Notes: a model not told the origin generated them from the sequence alone. A stretch of DNA of 31,066 nucleotides from Neocallimastix lanati (nom. inval.) (GCA_016946835.1 JACVTC010000412.1:1-31066), one strand, 5' to 3'; shown: positions 8,359 through 20,300, numbered from the stretch's first letter. Translations and numbers: made by a program.

Positions 8359-9221
8359 TTTAATATTTATATAATTTAACTTTAGTAATATTTATTATAT
8401 ATTTATATTAAATTTAAATTATACAAACATATTACTATTCTTTATATAAACTCTATTAAACTAAATTAAAAATTATTATTATTTTTTTTTTTTTGAATAT
8501 TTTTAATTAAATCATTTTAAATTAAAATAAAAAATATTAAAATATTATATTATTATATAATTACAGTTTATATTAAATTTTTAATATTTAAAAAATTAAA
8601 TAAATCATTATCAATTCAATAAATATTTTAATATACTTAATAAGTATATTATATATTTATAATAATTTATTTATTTCTATTAAAAATGTTTTTTAATATT
8701 GAATTTTAAAATTAAAATAAAAATGGAATAAATAAATATACTAATAGTAACAATCACCAGTTTAATAAAATATTAATAATGATATTATATTTTATAATTT
8801 AATTAATGTATTAATTTTTTTTTTAAAAATTTTTTTTAAATATTATATATATAAAGCTTAAAAAGAAAATAAAATATTTATACTTGATATTATATTAAGT
8901 AATAATAATATTTTATTTATAAATTTTTAAAAAAAATAAATTATAAATATAATTTATTTTTCAATATCATTATACCATTATATATAATATTCATATTTAA
9001 ATTATATAAATATTATTATATAGAAATATATATTTTTTTCATTGTTAATTACAATATAAATTATTTATAAAATAATAGTAAGTTTTATAATGTCTCTGAT
9101 ATTAAATTATATATAATTTATATTAAACTGAACTTTTTTTTTTTTTTATTATATTTATTTTTATAATTTTAGAAAAAGAGTTTTAAAACATTTTCTTTAA
9201 AATTTATTTATGTCTTGTTTT
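8359..9221. other. AT-rich intergenic region
   Basis: These 863 bp lie between two minus-strand genes and hold homopolymer runs and short AT repeats only. The part near 8360-8460 would hold the promoter and 5' UTR of the Cys-rich protein, and the part near 9120-9220 the 3' UTR of the large gene. I see no gene. Confidence 0.5.
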
Positions 9222-12200
9222 TTATTTTTTACCAGTAGTTTTAGTTATTGATTTATTGTGTGATATTCTCAATTCTTTATTATTTTTGTTAATATTATTG
9301 TTAATAAGATTATGATTATGAACAACATTCAAAGTATTTTGATTATATTTAAATTGTGGAACACCTCTTTCATTATTAAATAATTGAGCATTATTATTTA
9401 TATATCCCGAGACACATTTAGTAACAATACTAAATTCGTTTGTAAATGTACTAAAAGTATTTTGGTTTTCTCGTCCAGCCATTTTAGCAAGTTTATATGA
9501 AGTAATTTGAATATCAGAAGTAAATTTATTAGCAGCATTATTTATTTTGGATTTAATGTCATCAGTTAACTGGTTGCTATTTTTTAAATTAGTTTCAAAT
9601 TCATTCATTGCTGTAAACATTTCTTTGTAATTCGAAGCTCCTTTGTACATAGTACGAACATTGACAATATTTTTATTATCATCTTCTGTTGCTAAAGGAG
9701 TTAAATTTGGATTATATGAAGCAACAACAGATAAAGCAGAAAAGAATTGAGAACTATGATATGTATCAATAGATTGTATATTCTTTTGAACATGCTTAAA
9801 TCTTAATTTATTGTAATTGTGTTCAAGTTCATTAATATGATTTTGGTCTCTACTAGCTGGAGATTGATAATTAACATAATTATATTTTAAACTATAAGAT
9901 TGTTGGAGTATTCTATAAGTAGAATCATCTGCATTGTTTATCAATTGTGAAACAAATTCTGCTTTACTTGTAAATGAAGTGCCGTCTTTATTGAATTTGG
10001 ACAAAACGGTATTAGAAGCTTCATAAACGGTGTTACCTCCCCAAATGAACTTGTTTCCAGAATTTATTTTAATATCAGAATTATATAGAGAAGGATTAGC
10101 TTTAGCAATAGTTAACATTGCTTCATTAAATTGTCTATTCATAACAAAATTAACTCTATTATTAAATTCGTTGTCAAATTCAATGATATTAATTGGTGAA
10201 TTATTATTTATATCGTTACTGTAAATTTTATTATTGTATATAGCAGTTGCTGCTAAATCATTATAAGCAGATGATAAAGAAACAATATTTAGAGTAGCTA
10301 ATTCATGACCAATATGAGATGAAAATTTTTTTAGTTCATCGATTTGATTATTAATATGTGTATTTATATTATTAATTAGCTTGTATAATTTATTATCTAA
10401 GTATTTACTAGGGGAATTATTAATTTGATGCTCCATACCTTTTAATATGAATTTTTTATCATCAGCAGAAATGGAATTATCTTTAATTGCATCTAATATA
10501 TTTACGTTTTCTGCCGGTTCTAAACCTGGTACTTTCACAATATTTTCCGATTGTTTAACATTTTTACTAAAAGAGTTTTCAATAGCCAATTTTTCTGAAA
10601 TTGCGTTGTATAAGCGATGAACAATTTCACTATTAACCGATGTATTTTGATTGAGTCCATACTCCATTTCATTAATTGAATGTAATTCACTTAAATTATC
10701 ATATATATTTATCAGATCATCATTGTAAGTTTCATCTAAAGAAGGTATCTTTTTAATTAATTTTTCAACAGCTTCTTTTATATCAACAGAATCAAAGACT
10801 ATACTATTTGGGTCAATTTCTGATGACATACTGTTTCCATCAATTTTTGTTCCAATACTATCAATTGGATTACCTTCATTTTGACTAACTATTCTTTTAA
10901 TACTATTAAGTGTATGAATAAATTTTTCTCTATTTAATTTTGATTGGGAATTTTTATTATAATCCATTCGATATCGTCTAAGTGAGTTATCACTCTCTTC
11001 ACCAAAATGCTCGTAATGATAATTATATGATCTAGTTAAATCCGTTTCCATAGAACTTACCATTTCAGGAGTAATATTTTTATTAAGAGGATCATTAACA
11101 TAATCAGAATCAGATAACATATTTTTATATTCGTTTATTACAATATTAAAATTAGCTAAAAATACTTCACTTTCAGATTCTGAAAATTCATGAATATGCT
11201 CATAATATGTATTAGTCAATTTTTTCCATACATCAGCGATTGATTCAGAATTTTCATAAAGGTTTTTGGGATTTGAAATATCACTAACACTATTGTAATT
11301 AGGAAATATTTTATGATCAATTCCTTTATCTTTGAAAGATTTCAGCGTTTCTAACGAAATTTTATCAACATCGACGTTTGTTATTATTTTAGGAACTGTG
11401 TGGCATGAATTACCAGATGAAGCTCTTTTAGAAATTTTATGAAATTGGCAATTACCACTACTACCACGATTTGCATTACTAACAACATTTTCATATAATC
11501 CCATCTGATTTTTTATTCGTACTAAATGATCTTTCTCAATTGAATACCCTATAGCTGATCCATCTCTGTTTATTGCATAGAGACGTTGCTGTAATCCTTT
11601 TTCATTCATTCCTTTAACCATTTGCACATTAATTTCTTTATTACGAATATCACTTTCACGTCTTTCATCATTTATAGTATTAAGTAAATCCGAAGATATA
11701 CTTTCTGTAGTTTTTAAATTTTTATTAGAATCTTTCCATAAAACATTATCATAAAAATCTAATTTAGGAAATTTATTATTAAAAGTATTTTTTAAGTTAT
11801 TAAAGCTTTTTATTATAGAATTATCAACGTTTTTTTGCTTAAGATAACTTCGTTGTTCGTTAACATCATAATCATTTTTTTCAACAAAATTAATTAACTT
11901 ATTTGCGGTTTTTATAGTAGATTCTGTCTTTTTAAGATCTTCCCTTAGTCTATTTGTAATATCTTTTAGGAATTTTTTATTATTTTCTTCATAAGGTTCA
12001 TTAAGAGCTATTTCAATTTTATTTTGTAAATCCGAATATGTAATATCATCTAATTTTAATCCCTTTTTTATGTTACCATTCTTGTTATTAGACAATTGTT
12101 GTACAGTGTAAAGATTAGCAAGCTTTTCTGCTAGTTCTTTCTGATCCATACCATCATAATTTTTTAATCTCTTATATAGTGATTGCATAGATTGATAATT

Positions 12201-15200
12201 TTTGCAAGATTTTTCATAAAGATCAACCATATTATATAAAAGCATAGTATTACGCCAATGATTTGGATCATTAAATTTAGAACCATCAGGATTAAAATAA
12301 TTTTCATTATTTATTAAAGTAATATATAATTCATTTAGTTGCTCATTTAAATTTTCATTTTTTTGGGTATCAATTAATGAATTTAAAAAATTTTCTAAAC
12401 TATTACTACATTCATCTTTATTATAAAGATATTTACCAACAATATTATTATTTAATTTTGTTTTATCAATTAATATTTCATCTGTTTCTGAATTTTTATA
12501 ACAATAACCAATAGCATTAAAATGAACACGATTCCCCAAATCAATATCATTTTCTTGCGGAATATATAAATCTTGATCTTTTCCTGCACTAACTTTTGAA
12601 AATATAGCTCCTGATTTTACCATAACATCATATTCATAGTCTTCTAAATATCCATTATTACCTGAATTATTAGGATTATTTATATTTTTATTAAAGCAAT
12701 TAGTTATTGAATGCAAAGTTTTAGTGTTACCATCATTATCATTAGTAGCAAAAGAAATACTATTAATATTTTCATTAAATAGTTGATTAAAACATTTATG
12801 ATTTAATATATTGGTAATTGCATTTCTCAATGGTTTATCATTACCATTATTTGTTATCGGTTTATGCTGTCTCATACGTTCAACAATTTGATCTTTATAT
12901 TCTTCATTTATATCGATATAATTATCTAACATTTTTTTTAATTTTTTTATATCATCATCATTCATATTTCTATCTATTAAAGTTCTTTTAATTAAATTCA
13001 TATCAAATAAATTTATATTTAAATCTTGATAAAAGCATTTACGATCTAATATATTAATAATCGCATTTCGCAATGGTCTATCATTACCATTATTTGTTAT
13101 CGGTTCATGGTTTTTCATACGGTTAACAATTTGATTCTTATATTCTTCATTTATATCGATATTATTATCTAGCATCTTTTTTAATTTATTTATATCATCA
13201 TCATTCATATTCTCATCTATTAAAGTCCTTTCAATTATACTTAAATCAAACGAATTATTTATTTGGTTAAGGTTTTCATAATCCTTAATAAAAAGGTTAT
13301 TCAATATTGATTTAACAATAAAGTCATTATTATTAGGAGAATTTAATTTTTTATTACTATTAATAATATTTTGTGCTACATTATTATATTCATTCGAATT
13401 ATTGTCTAACCCTAAAACAGCATTTATAGCTCTTTTAACCCTTACTTGATATATCGACAGTAAATTATTATTATTATTTCTACTATCAGAATTTAATGTA
13501 TCTATTAATAAATTACCATCTCTATCACTATAAACGTCTCTTTTAAACTCATTAAATATTCTTTCAGCTAATTGTGCATTATTAACATTATTATTGTGAC
13601 CATCGAGAGCATCTTTAATAGATTTAATAAATTTAGAGTCGCTGTATTCAATTTTTTTATTCATAATAAAATTTTCCTCATAAATTTTTTTACTTATTCT
13701 ATTTATTTTTTCATTTCTATTTTCTATATTTCCAAGACCATTTGATGTTAATGTATTATCTACTATTTGATTAAGTTTTTCACTCAGTAATATTTCAGAA
13801 TTAATATTTATTGCATTATAGTTATAACCATTATTTCTATCGTGATTTAAGTTATTCATAAATTCTAATACAGATATATTTTTTCCATTTACAGATACAG
13901 TTTCAGAATTTAAATTATTAATTAATTCATTAACCAAATTATCATTAACAATATTAATATCTTCTTCCAAAAAGTTTCTAATCTTATTTTTATACTCTTC
14001 TTCATTAAATACACCATTTTCAGCTATATTTAGGATTTTTTCCATTACTTTATTAGTTAATATTTGAATACTATAATTAGATACACCTTGATCATTGTTT
14101 GAATTTATATAATTATGAAGCATTTCATATAACCTATTTCTTATTCTATCTAATACTTCTTGATCATTTATATTACTAAAATAGCTTCCTATATCAAGCA
14201 TAAAAGAAGTATTTTTTTGATATCCATTTTTTATATATGAATATCTAGTATTTGCTTCATTCATAATATTATTAATACGATTCTCAATCATATTATTTAT
14301 AGAATTTTTAATATTATTATCAGAGTAATTAATTTTATTATAAAATGGTATTTCCTTATGAATAAAATTTGTATTTATTGTTAATTTTTGTTTTCCATCG
14401 CTATACGATTCTTTTATTGTAAATGGATGAATTAATCTTTCATTATTCTGATCATTGATAACTAAATGATAATTCTTTTCATTATTATCAGTTTCACTTT
14501 TAATAATTGTAAATTTAACCTTATTTGCGTCCACATTTTCAAAATAATGATTACAAGTTATACGTTGTTTACATGTAGTAAATATCGCTTTAATTACATT
14601 CTTCGAAATTTTATTTTTATCAACCTTAAATTTATTAAGTACATTTTCAACTTTGGTAATTCTATTATTCATATAATCTATAAATGCTTCATGAAATAAA
14701 TTTGTATTTTTATCATCACCATAATAATTTATTGTTTTTGATTTTCCATCATTAATGAAAGCTATATTTTCATTATTACCTGAACTAGATAGTAATTCCC
14801 TAATAACATCTCTTCCATTTGTCACATCATTAATTTTTTCAATAATAATATTTTGAATTAATAATTTTTCATTTTCTGACATATCATCAAAATCATTTAA
14901 ATCATCAAAATTTTCTAATTCAAAATATTCATTAAAAGCTCGTTTTGCTGCAGGAAATAAAACATTTTCATAATATTTGATAGCGTCTTTTTCACTTAAA
15001 AATCTTAATTCTGGAATTATATCATAAATAGATACATCAATAAGATTATTTGAAGAACGGTTATTTTCATTATTATCTCTTATATTAAATATATAAGGTT
15101 TACCAGTTTCTGGATCAAGTCTAGGTCTACATTTTGATTTATGAACACAATTTTCATCGGCAGCAGCTAATATTTGTATTACAAAATCAGTAGGAGTATG

Positions 15201-15266
15201 ATTTTGTCCACTACAGAAAACTTTAATAACAAAGAAGAAAATTAAAACAATTAATTTTAATTTCAT
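9222..15266 (-). CDS. Giant secreted Asn-rich protein of unknown family, 2,014 aa
   Basis: I do not recognise this family. It starts with a clear signal peptide (M-K-L-K-L-I-V-L-I-F-F-F-V-I-K-V-F-C-S-G, cleavage near 19-20), and no other membrane segment is visible. The rest is hydrophilic, very rich in Asn, Lys, Asp, Glu and Ser, with many N-x-S/T sites, few cysteines and predicted helical stretches. Residues about 669-830 contain an 81-residue tandem duplication, whose copies share blocks such as N-M-N-D-D-D, K-K-M-L-D-N, I-D-I-N-E-E-Y and P-I-T-N-N-G-N-D. The coding length, 6 kb without a stop or visible intron in AT-rich DNA, argues for selection. No catalytic motif, lectin repeat or GPI signal is seen, and the C-terminus is basic (K-S-I-T-K-T-T-G-K-K). 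A structural surface, wall or matrix protein is plausible but is inference. It is divergent from the LRR gene. Confidence 0.85.
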   Translation of the reverse strand: MKLKLIVLIFFFVIKVFCSGQNHTPTDFVIQILAAADENCVHKSKCRPRLDPETGKPYIFNIRDNNENNRSSNNLIDVSIYDIIPELRFLSEKDAIKYYENVLFPAAKRAFNEYFELENFDDLNDFDDMSENEKLLIQNIIIEKINDVTNGRDVIRELLSSSGNNENIAFINDGKSKTINYYGDDKNTNLFHEAFIDYMNNRITKVENVLNKFKVDKNKISKNVIKAIFTTCKQRITCNHYFENVDANKVKFTIIKSETDNNEKNYHLVINDQNNERLIHPFTIKESYSDGKQKLTINTNFIHKEIPFYNKINYSDNNIKNSINNMIENRINNIMNEANTRYSYIKNGYQKNTSFMLDIGSYFSNINDQEVLDRIRNRLYEMLHNYINSNNDQGVSNYSIQILTNKVMEKILNIAENGVFNEEEYKNKIRNFLEEDINIVNDNLVNELINNLNSETVSVNGKNISVLEFMNNLNHDRNNGYNYNAININSEILLSEKLNQIVDNTLTSNGLGNIENRNEKINRISKKIYEENFIMNKKIEYSDSKFIKSIKDALDGHNNNVNNAQLAERIFNEFKRDVYSDRDGNLLIDTLNSDSRNNNNNLLSIYQVRVKRAINAVLGLDNNSNEYNNVAQNIINSNKKLNSPNNNDFIVKSILNNLFIKDYENLNQINNSFDLSIIERTLIDENMNDDDINKLKKMLDNNIDINEEYKNQIVNRMKNHEPITNNGNDRPLRNAIINILDRKCFYQDLNINLFDMNLIKRTLIDRNMNDDDIKKLKKMLDNYIDINEEYKDQIVERMRQHKPITNNGNDKPLRNAITNILNHKCFNQLFNENINSISFATNDNDGNTKTLHSITNCFNKNINNPNNSGNNGYLEDYEYDVMVKSGAIFSKVSAGKDQDLYIPQENDIDLGNRVHFNAIGYCYKNSETDEILIDKTKLNNNIVGKYLYNKDECSNSLENFLNSLIDTQKNENLNEQLNELYITLINNENYFNPDGSKFNDPNHWRNTMLLYNMVDLYEKSCKNYQSMQSLYKRLKNYDGMDQKELAEKLANLYTVQQLSNNKNGNIKKGLKLDDITYSDLQNKIEIALNEPYEENNKKFLKDITNRLREDLKKTESTIKTANKLINFVEKNDYDVNEQRSYLKQKNVDNSIIKSFNNLKNTFNNKFPKLDFYDNVLWKDSNKNLKTTESISSDLLNTINDERRESDIRNKEINVQMVKGMNEKGLQQRLYAINRDGSAIGYSIEKDHLVRIKNQMGLYENVVSNANRGSSGNCQFHKISKRASSGNSCHTVPKIITNVDVDKISLETLKSFKDKGIDHKIFPNYNSVSDISNPKNLYENSESIADVWKKLTNTYYEHIHEFSESESEVFLANFNIVINEYKNMLSDSDYVNDPLNKNITPEMVSSMETDLTRSYNYHYEHFGEESDNSLRRYRMDYNKNSQSKLNREKFIHTLNSIKRIVSQNEGNPIDSIGTKIDGNSMSSEIDPNSIVFDSVDIKEAVEKLIKKIPSLDETYNDDLINIYDNLSELHSINEMEYGLNQNTSVNSEIVHRLYNAISEKLAIENSFSKNVKQSENIVKVPGLEPAENVNILDAIKDNSISADDKKFILKGMEHQINNSPSKYLDNKLYKLINNINTHINNQIDELKKFSSHIGHELATLNIVSLSSAYNDLAATAIYNNKIYSNDINNNSPINIIEFDNEFNNRVNFVMNRQFNEAMLTIAKANPSLYNSDIKINSGNKFIWGGNTVYEASNTVLSKFNKDGTSFTSKAEFVSQLINNADDSTYRILQQSYSLKYNYVNYQSPASRDQNHINELEHNYNKLRFKHVQKNIQSIDTYHSSQFFSALSVVASYNPNLTPLATEDDNKNIVNVRTMYKGASNYKEMFTAMNEFETNLKNSNQLTDDIKSKINNAANKFTSDIQITSYKLAKMAGRENQNTFSTFTNEFSIVTKCVSGYINNNAQLFNNERGVPQFKYNQNTLNVVHNHNLINNNINKNNKELRISHNKSITKTTGKK
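12790..13275 (-). repeat. 81-residue (243-bp) tandem duplication inside the giant secreted protein
   Basis: The same sequence motif (plus-strand TTCATAT followed by a CTATTAAAG-type stretch) starts at 12961 and again at 13204, exactly 243 bp apart. The encoded 81-residue units are about three-quarters identical by eye, including the closing L-R-N-A-I and K-C-F segments. Frame is preserved. Confidence 0.85.
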
Positions 15267-15766
15267 ATTAAATTTTAATAATTTTTATACATACAAATAT
15301 AAACTATAATTTATCATTTTAAAAAAAAAAATTATTTTTTTTTTTTATTTTTTATCTAAAAATTAATATTTTATTTTAATATATAAAATTAACAAATTTC
15401 TAATAAATAATAAGAAATTTTAAATGTCAAATAATGGATTTTTCAAGGAGATTTATTAAATTTTAATTATTTTACAGATTTTAAAAAAATTACGTTAAAT
15501 AATTTAACAAAATAATTAGGCTTGTTAAATGCTAATAATTTTGACAGATTTATAAATACTTAAGATTAATAAATTATAAAAATATAATAGATTTCAATAA
15601 TAATAAGGCTTATTAATTGTTAATAATTTAGCAGATTTTAAAATAATGAAGCTTATTTATTGTTCATATTTTATTAGTTTTTTTATTAATTTATAATTTA
15701 AAGAAAAATATTTAAAATGATAAAAAGAAATAGTTATATTTAAATTTAAATATAAAATATTAAATT
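15267..15766. other. Divergent promoter region between the giant secreted protein and LRR genes
   Basis: This 500-bp AT-rich gap lies between two genes transcribed away from each other and must hold both promoters. It contains long A and T runs near 15320-15345 and the degenerate direct repeats described separately. No canonical TATA or factor site can be separated from the AT background. Confidence 0.5.
15511..15641. repeat. Degenerate direct repeats upstream of the LRR gene
   Basis: A sequence of about 34 bp, AGGCTTGTTAAATGCTAATA followed by ATTTTGACAGATTT, starts at 15518. It recurs at 15606 as AGGCTTATTAATTGTTAATA followed by ATTTAGCAGATTT, 88 bp away. Partial copies lie near 15470 (TTTTACAGATTTTA) and 15649 (GAAGCTTATTTATTGTT). 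The repeats may be cis-acting sites or decayed repeat units. Confidence 0.6.
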
Positions 15767-17146
15767 ATGAATTATTATAGAAAAATAATTAAAGATATAA
15801 ATCAGTTAAATAATCAAGAGGAATTAGTAAATGTAACATGGTTAGAAGTTGAAATTCGTGAATTGGAAAGATATCCTGAGGAAATCTTTTCAGTGTTAAA
15901 ACATTTAAAAAGATTTAGTAGTGGTTGTAATAATATACAAGTTCTTCCGACGGGCTTGTGGAATTTAGAAAATTTAAAATGTTTAACAATTAATTCTTAT
16001 AGAATTAAAAATATTCCAGATGATATTAAAAGATTAAAAAATTTAGAAGATATAACACTTCAGTTTAATGAAATGAGGACTTTACCTAAAAGTATAAAAT
16101 ATTTGAAAAAACTAAAATATATAGACCTTTCTTTTTCGCCTAATTTTAATTCACTTCCGGAAGAAATTGGTTATTTAGAAAATTTAACTCAAATAATAAT
16201 TGTAAAAACGAAATTAAAAACACTTCCTAAAGGAATAGGTAGTTTAATTAATTTGGAAATATTAAATGTAAGTTTCAATTTAATTGAAGAAATTCCGAAA
16301 GAAATTTGTAACTTAAAGAAATTAAAAGAGTTTCAGATTGCCAGAAATAAAATAATAATTATTCCAAAAGAAATTAGTGGATTATTATCATTAGAATTAT
16401 TTAATTTGAGTTCGAATAAATTTGAATATGTTCCTGATGAAATTAAATATCTTAAAAATTTAAAACTTTTAAAATTACAATTTAATGATAATTTACTTTG
16501 TATTCCTACTAGAGCAATAGATGGTTTAGAAAATTTAACATATTTAATTGTAGATGAACGATTTTCTCTCGAGAAAGTTTTAAAAAATGACTTTGAAACG
16601 GAGGATGAATTTTATGGTTATTATAATTTAAATAAATATAGTGGCTATCATTCTGATTTTTATAAGAATATTAAATTATTAAATTTAAGTCATCATCATT
16701 TAGAAAAATTACCTTATGATATAATAAATATGCACAATTTAAGAGAAATAGATATTCACAGTAATAATTTAACTCATTTAACCCCTCTTATATCAAATTT
16801 AATTCGTGTAAGAATATTATATTTACATAAAAATAAATTTAGTTATCTTTCTGAAAAAATATTTAAAATGCCAAAAATAAGAGAAATTGTTGTGGAAGGA
16901 TATTTAATACCAAGTTCTATTTTAAAGGATTTTTCAATTAATTTAAAATATTTATATATAAATAAAAATTATATATTTCCTTTACTTTTGAAAGGAAAAT
17001 ATAAAACATTCTTAAGTACAACTGAATTAAATATTTTACATCTCAAAACTAGTCATAGAATATATAGGATTTCATTCGTTAATAAAAAAGTAATTTATTA
17101 TAAAAGAAATGAAAATAAAAGTAAATATACCTATTATGACATGTAG
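15767..17146 (+). CDS. Leucine-rich-repeat protein, 459 aa, intracellular
   Basis: The chain is mostly 23-residue LRRs of the pattern L-P-x-x-I-x-x-L-x-x-L-x-x-L-x-L-x-x-N-x-L/I, the plant/Shoc2/Ras-suppressor type. About eight or nine repeats occupy residues about 40-245, with units such as L-P-E-E-I-G-Y-L and I-P-K-E-I-C-N-L. A stretch of about 55 residues without LRR spacing (acidic, Tyr-rich) interrupts them. Three or four more repeats follow at about 302-375, then a tail of about 80 basic residues. There is no signal peptide or membrane segment, so a cytosolic protein-binding scaffold is most likely. No kinase, NB-ARC or GTPase domain is attached. The start ATG at 15767 is the first in frame and follows an AT-only leader. 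Partners cannot be inferred from the neighbours. Confidence 0.85.
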   Translation: MNYYRKIIKDINQLNNQEELVNVTWLEVEIRELERYPEEIFSVLKHLKRFSSGCNNIQVLPTGLWNLENLKCLTINSYRIKNIPDDIKRLKNLEDITLQFNEMRTLPKSIKYLKKLKYIDLSFSPNFNSLPEEIGYLENLTQIIIVKTKLKTLPKGIGSLINLEILNVSFNLIEEIPKEICNLKKLKEFQIARNKIIIIPKEISGLLSLELFNLSSNKFEYVPDEIKYLKNLKLLKLQFNDNLLCIPTRAIDGLENLTYLIVDERFSLEKVLKNDFETEDEFYGYYNLNKYSGYHSDFYKNIKLLNLSHHHLEKLPYDIINMHNLREIDIHSNNLTHLTPLISNLIRVRILYLHKNKFSYLSEKIFKMPKIREIVVEGYLIPSSILKDFSINLKYLYINKNYIFPLLLKGKYKTFLSTTELNILHLKTSHRIYRISFVNKKVIYYKRNENKSKYTYYDM

Positions 17147-17245
17147 AAAAAAATTATTTATTATGTATGATGATAATAATTATATATAATAGAAACTTTT
17201 TGTAATATTAAAAATTATTTTAATAAAATAATTTTTTATTAATAG

Positions 17246-17276
<31 letters not shown>

Positions 17277-17396
17277 AAAATAAAGAGGTATTTTTTTTTT
17301 TAAATTTTTATTTTAAAATTTTTTTTTTATAAAATGATTTTATCATAATTCTTTAGGATTTACAAAAAAAAAAAAAAAAATAAATTATAATATAAT
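17147..17396. other. Short intergenic region with long homopolymers
   Basis: These 250 bp lie between two plus-strand genes. They contain a T run of more than 20 nt at about 17247-17269 and an A run of about 17 nt at about 17364-17380, close before the next ATG. The poly(A) tract may act as a nucleosome-excluding promoter element, as in other AT-rich fungi. Confidence 0.5.
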
Positions 17397-20300
17397 ATGA
17401 AATTGCTTATCATTTTTGCATTTTTAGTTTCTTTTAATTTTATTTTAGCAAAGAAACCAAAGATATTTTGTCGTTATAATCATCAAGGGATTTCAAAAGT
17501 TTATGATCCAGCGTATTTTGATGATCAAGGTCAAATTGTTTATGCGCAAACTATTGAAGAATATGCTAAAATATTAGGACCAACATGGTATGGTGTTTCA
17601 TGGTGTGATAATAGTACTATGGTTAATAGTATAGGATTATATTTTGATATATCTAAAATTCAAGAAAAATTAAATAAAAGAGACAATGAAGGTAATGAGA
17701 CAAATAACAATATAGATAACGATTCCGACACTACTACTAATAATAATCAATTCAAAGATAATTATTTATCAAGAGATAGAGATAATATTGAAGAATATAA
17801 AAAAAATGCTGAAAAATATATTGAAGAGATTTATAAAGAATTAAAAAATAGTGAAAAACAATGTATTCCATTGGTTAGTGTAAATCCTGCATTTAATCCA
17901 TATCATAAATCCTTGATAATTGGTATAGAAGGATCGCCTAACATTAGAGATGTTACAGGTAGTTATATTAATTTTGCAGATACAGTAGTGGAATCAGTTA
18001 TAGATTATAATAATTTTAGTGGAGATTTTTCAAGAAATATTGCACAATGCGCAGGAGTTAACAATTGCAAAGGATGTACAATAATTTGTAACGCACTTAT
18101 TTCGACAACCATAGAAAACCAATATTCCATAACATCGTCCGATGGAAGTTCAGTTACACGTTCCATAGGCGATATTACAAGTGATTCTAATACATTAACT
18201 AATGATATATCTAATACAATTGAAGTAGCTAAATCTTTAACTAAATCTAATAGTATTAGCGGATCCGATGGAGAATCAGGTACATCGTCTTTAGAAATTG
18301 CTATTGCGATGGCTCAATCTAAATCAAATACAGTTTCTGATGAAGGAAGTAATACCCACAATGAAGAGTATTCCGAATCCAATATTCATTCCATATCTGA
18401 AGAAGACAGTCATGCCGTAACTAATACAGAAGGTAAAACTAATGAATTAAATTGGAATTATTATAAAGAACATTCAGGTACTAAAGAATATTCCTATGTA
18501 AGTAAAGATGATTATGATTATTATAATAATCAATATGAAGAAGTAAAAAAACCAGATTATGTTAAAAGTAAATATGAAAAACGACAATTAGGTGCATTAT
18601 TTAAATTTGTAATAAATGCTGCTGTTAAAAATGGAAGTAAGGTATTTAAAACAGGTGCTAAAGGTGCTAAAGGTGCTAAAGCTTCTGAAGCAGCTAAGGA
18701 ATTTGCAAAAAATACATATGAACTCGGAACTCTAGGAGCTTCAGAATCAAGTATTATTGGAGGTACTGAGGAAGACTTAAAACTTACTGAGGAAAAACTT
18801 TATGAAAAATATGGAAGAAATAGAGTTCAAAAAATATATGATTTAAGGGATATGCCAGTAAATGATCCAACTTATAAACCTAAAATAACTTACTTAATTG
18901 AAGAAGAAACAGACAGTTCCGATAATACAGGGAACACAGTTAAACGAGCTGTCAAATCCAATCCTAAAAATACTAATAAAGGTGATAATAAAAGTCAAAA
19001 TAATAATGGAAATAAGTCAGGTGAAAATAAAAGTCAAAATAATAAAGATGATAAGTCAGATGATAATAAAAGTCAAAATAATAAAAGTACTGGTAATGAC
19101 AAGGTAAATACCGGAATTAATGCAGCAGATACTGCTATATCATATGAATCATTAAAACAAGAAAAAGAAATTGCAGATAGGGAACATGATCAAACAGAAG
19201 AATGGAATCGATGGAACTATTGGCAAACAGAGAATTGGAATAGATGGGATTATTGGCAAACCGAAAATTGGAATAGATGGAACTATTGGCAAACGGAAGA
19301 TTGGAATAATAAAAATTATAAACAGACAGAAAAATGGAATGAGAGAAATTATGATCAAACAGAAAAATGGAATAATGCTAATTACCAACAAACCGAAAAA
19401 TGGAACGAAAAAAATTATGACCAAACAGAGTACTGGAATAATGCTAATTATCAACAAACCGAATCGTGGAATTTGAAAAATTATCAACAAACGGAAGAAT
19501 GGAATTGGAAAACATTTAATCAAACAGAATATTGGAATATGGAAAATGAAATTACTCAGTTTGAGTTAGCTAATTTTAATTATGATACTCAAGAATATTT
19601 TACAGAAAGAGAGGAAAGAGCAAGTTTAATTATGGCTTTAACAGGAACTCATTCTACAAGTAATAGTGATGTTGAAGGGTCATCGGATGGAGGAGCGAAA
19701 ATTAATTCTAAAGAAACTTCAAGATATAATTCAAAAACATCTAGTGAAATGAATCAAGATCAAATTACCAATGGTTATTCTGATGCTTACACCATTGGAC
19801 ATACTGAAACATCATCACAAGAAAATTCACAAACAGATACTATTTCTAATATCTTAACTAATACATGGAGCAGTGAACATGGATGGGGTCAAGAAGAATC
19901 TGAATCAGAAACTAAAAGCAATGGCAGAACATTTGGTAAAAGTACATCTAATACAACTTCTAAAGAAGTATCAATTGAAGATTCAAAAACTATTTCTAAA
20001 GATAATACAATCAGTAGAGTTAAATCTAATAGTGTTACTTATTCTGTCAATCAACAATTATCAAATACACCTACAGATGATGGATGCTACGAATATGAAG
20101 TTACTCCTAAACTTACATCCGAAGCTGTTATATGGGCATGTGGAGTTAATGATGATTATGAAGGGGATCATGTTGAATTTTATACTTCAGAAGTGACAAA
20201 AAATATAGGCAATAAATTTATTATCAACAAAACTGGGTGTTCATATAGAGAGAAAAAAACAGAAATTGAAATAAATAATAATGACATATATAAAATCCAA

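Noticed and set aside
19152-19523. Long minus-strand and alternate plus-strand frames across the 11-mer repeat
   Set aside because: They are shadows of the 33-bp repeat. A period divisible by three keeps all frames open. Only the QTExWN frame shows codon-level conservation.
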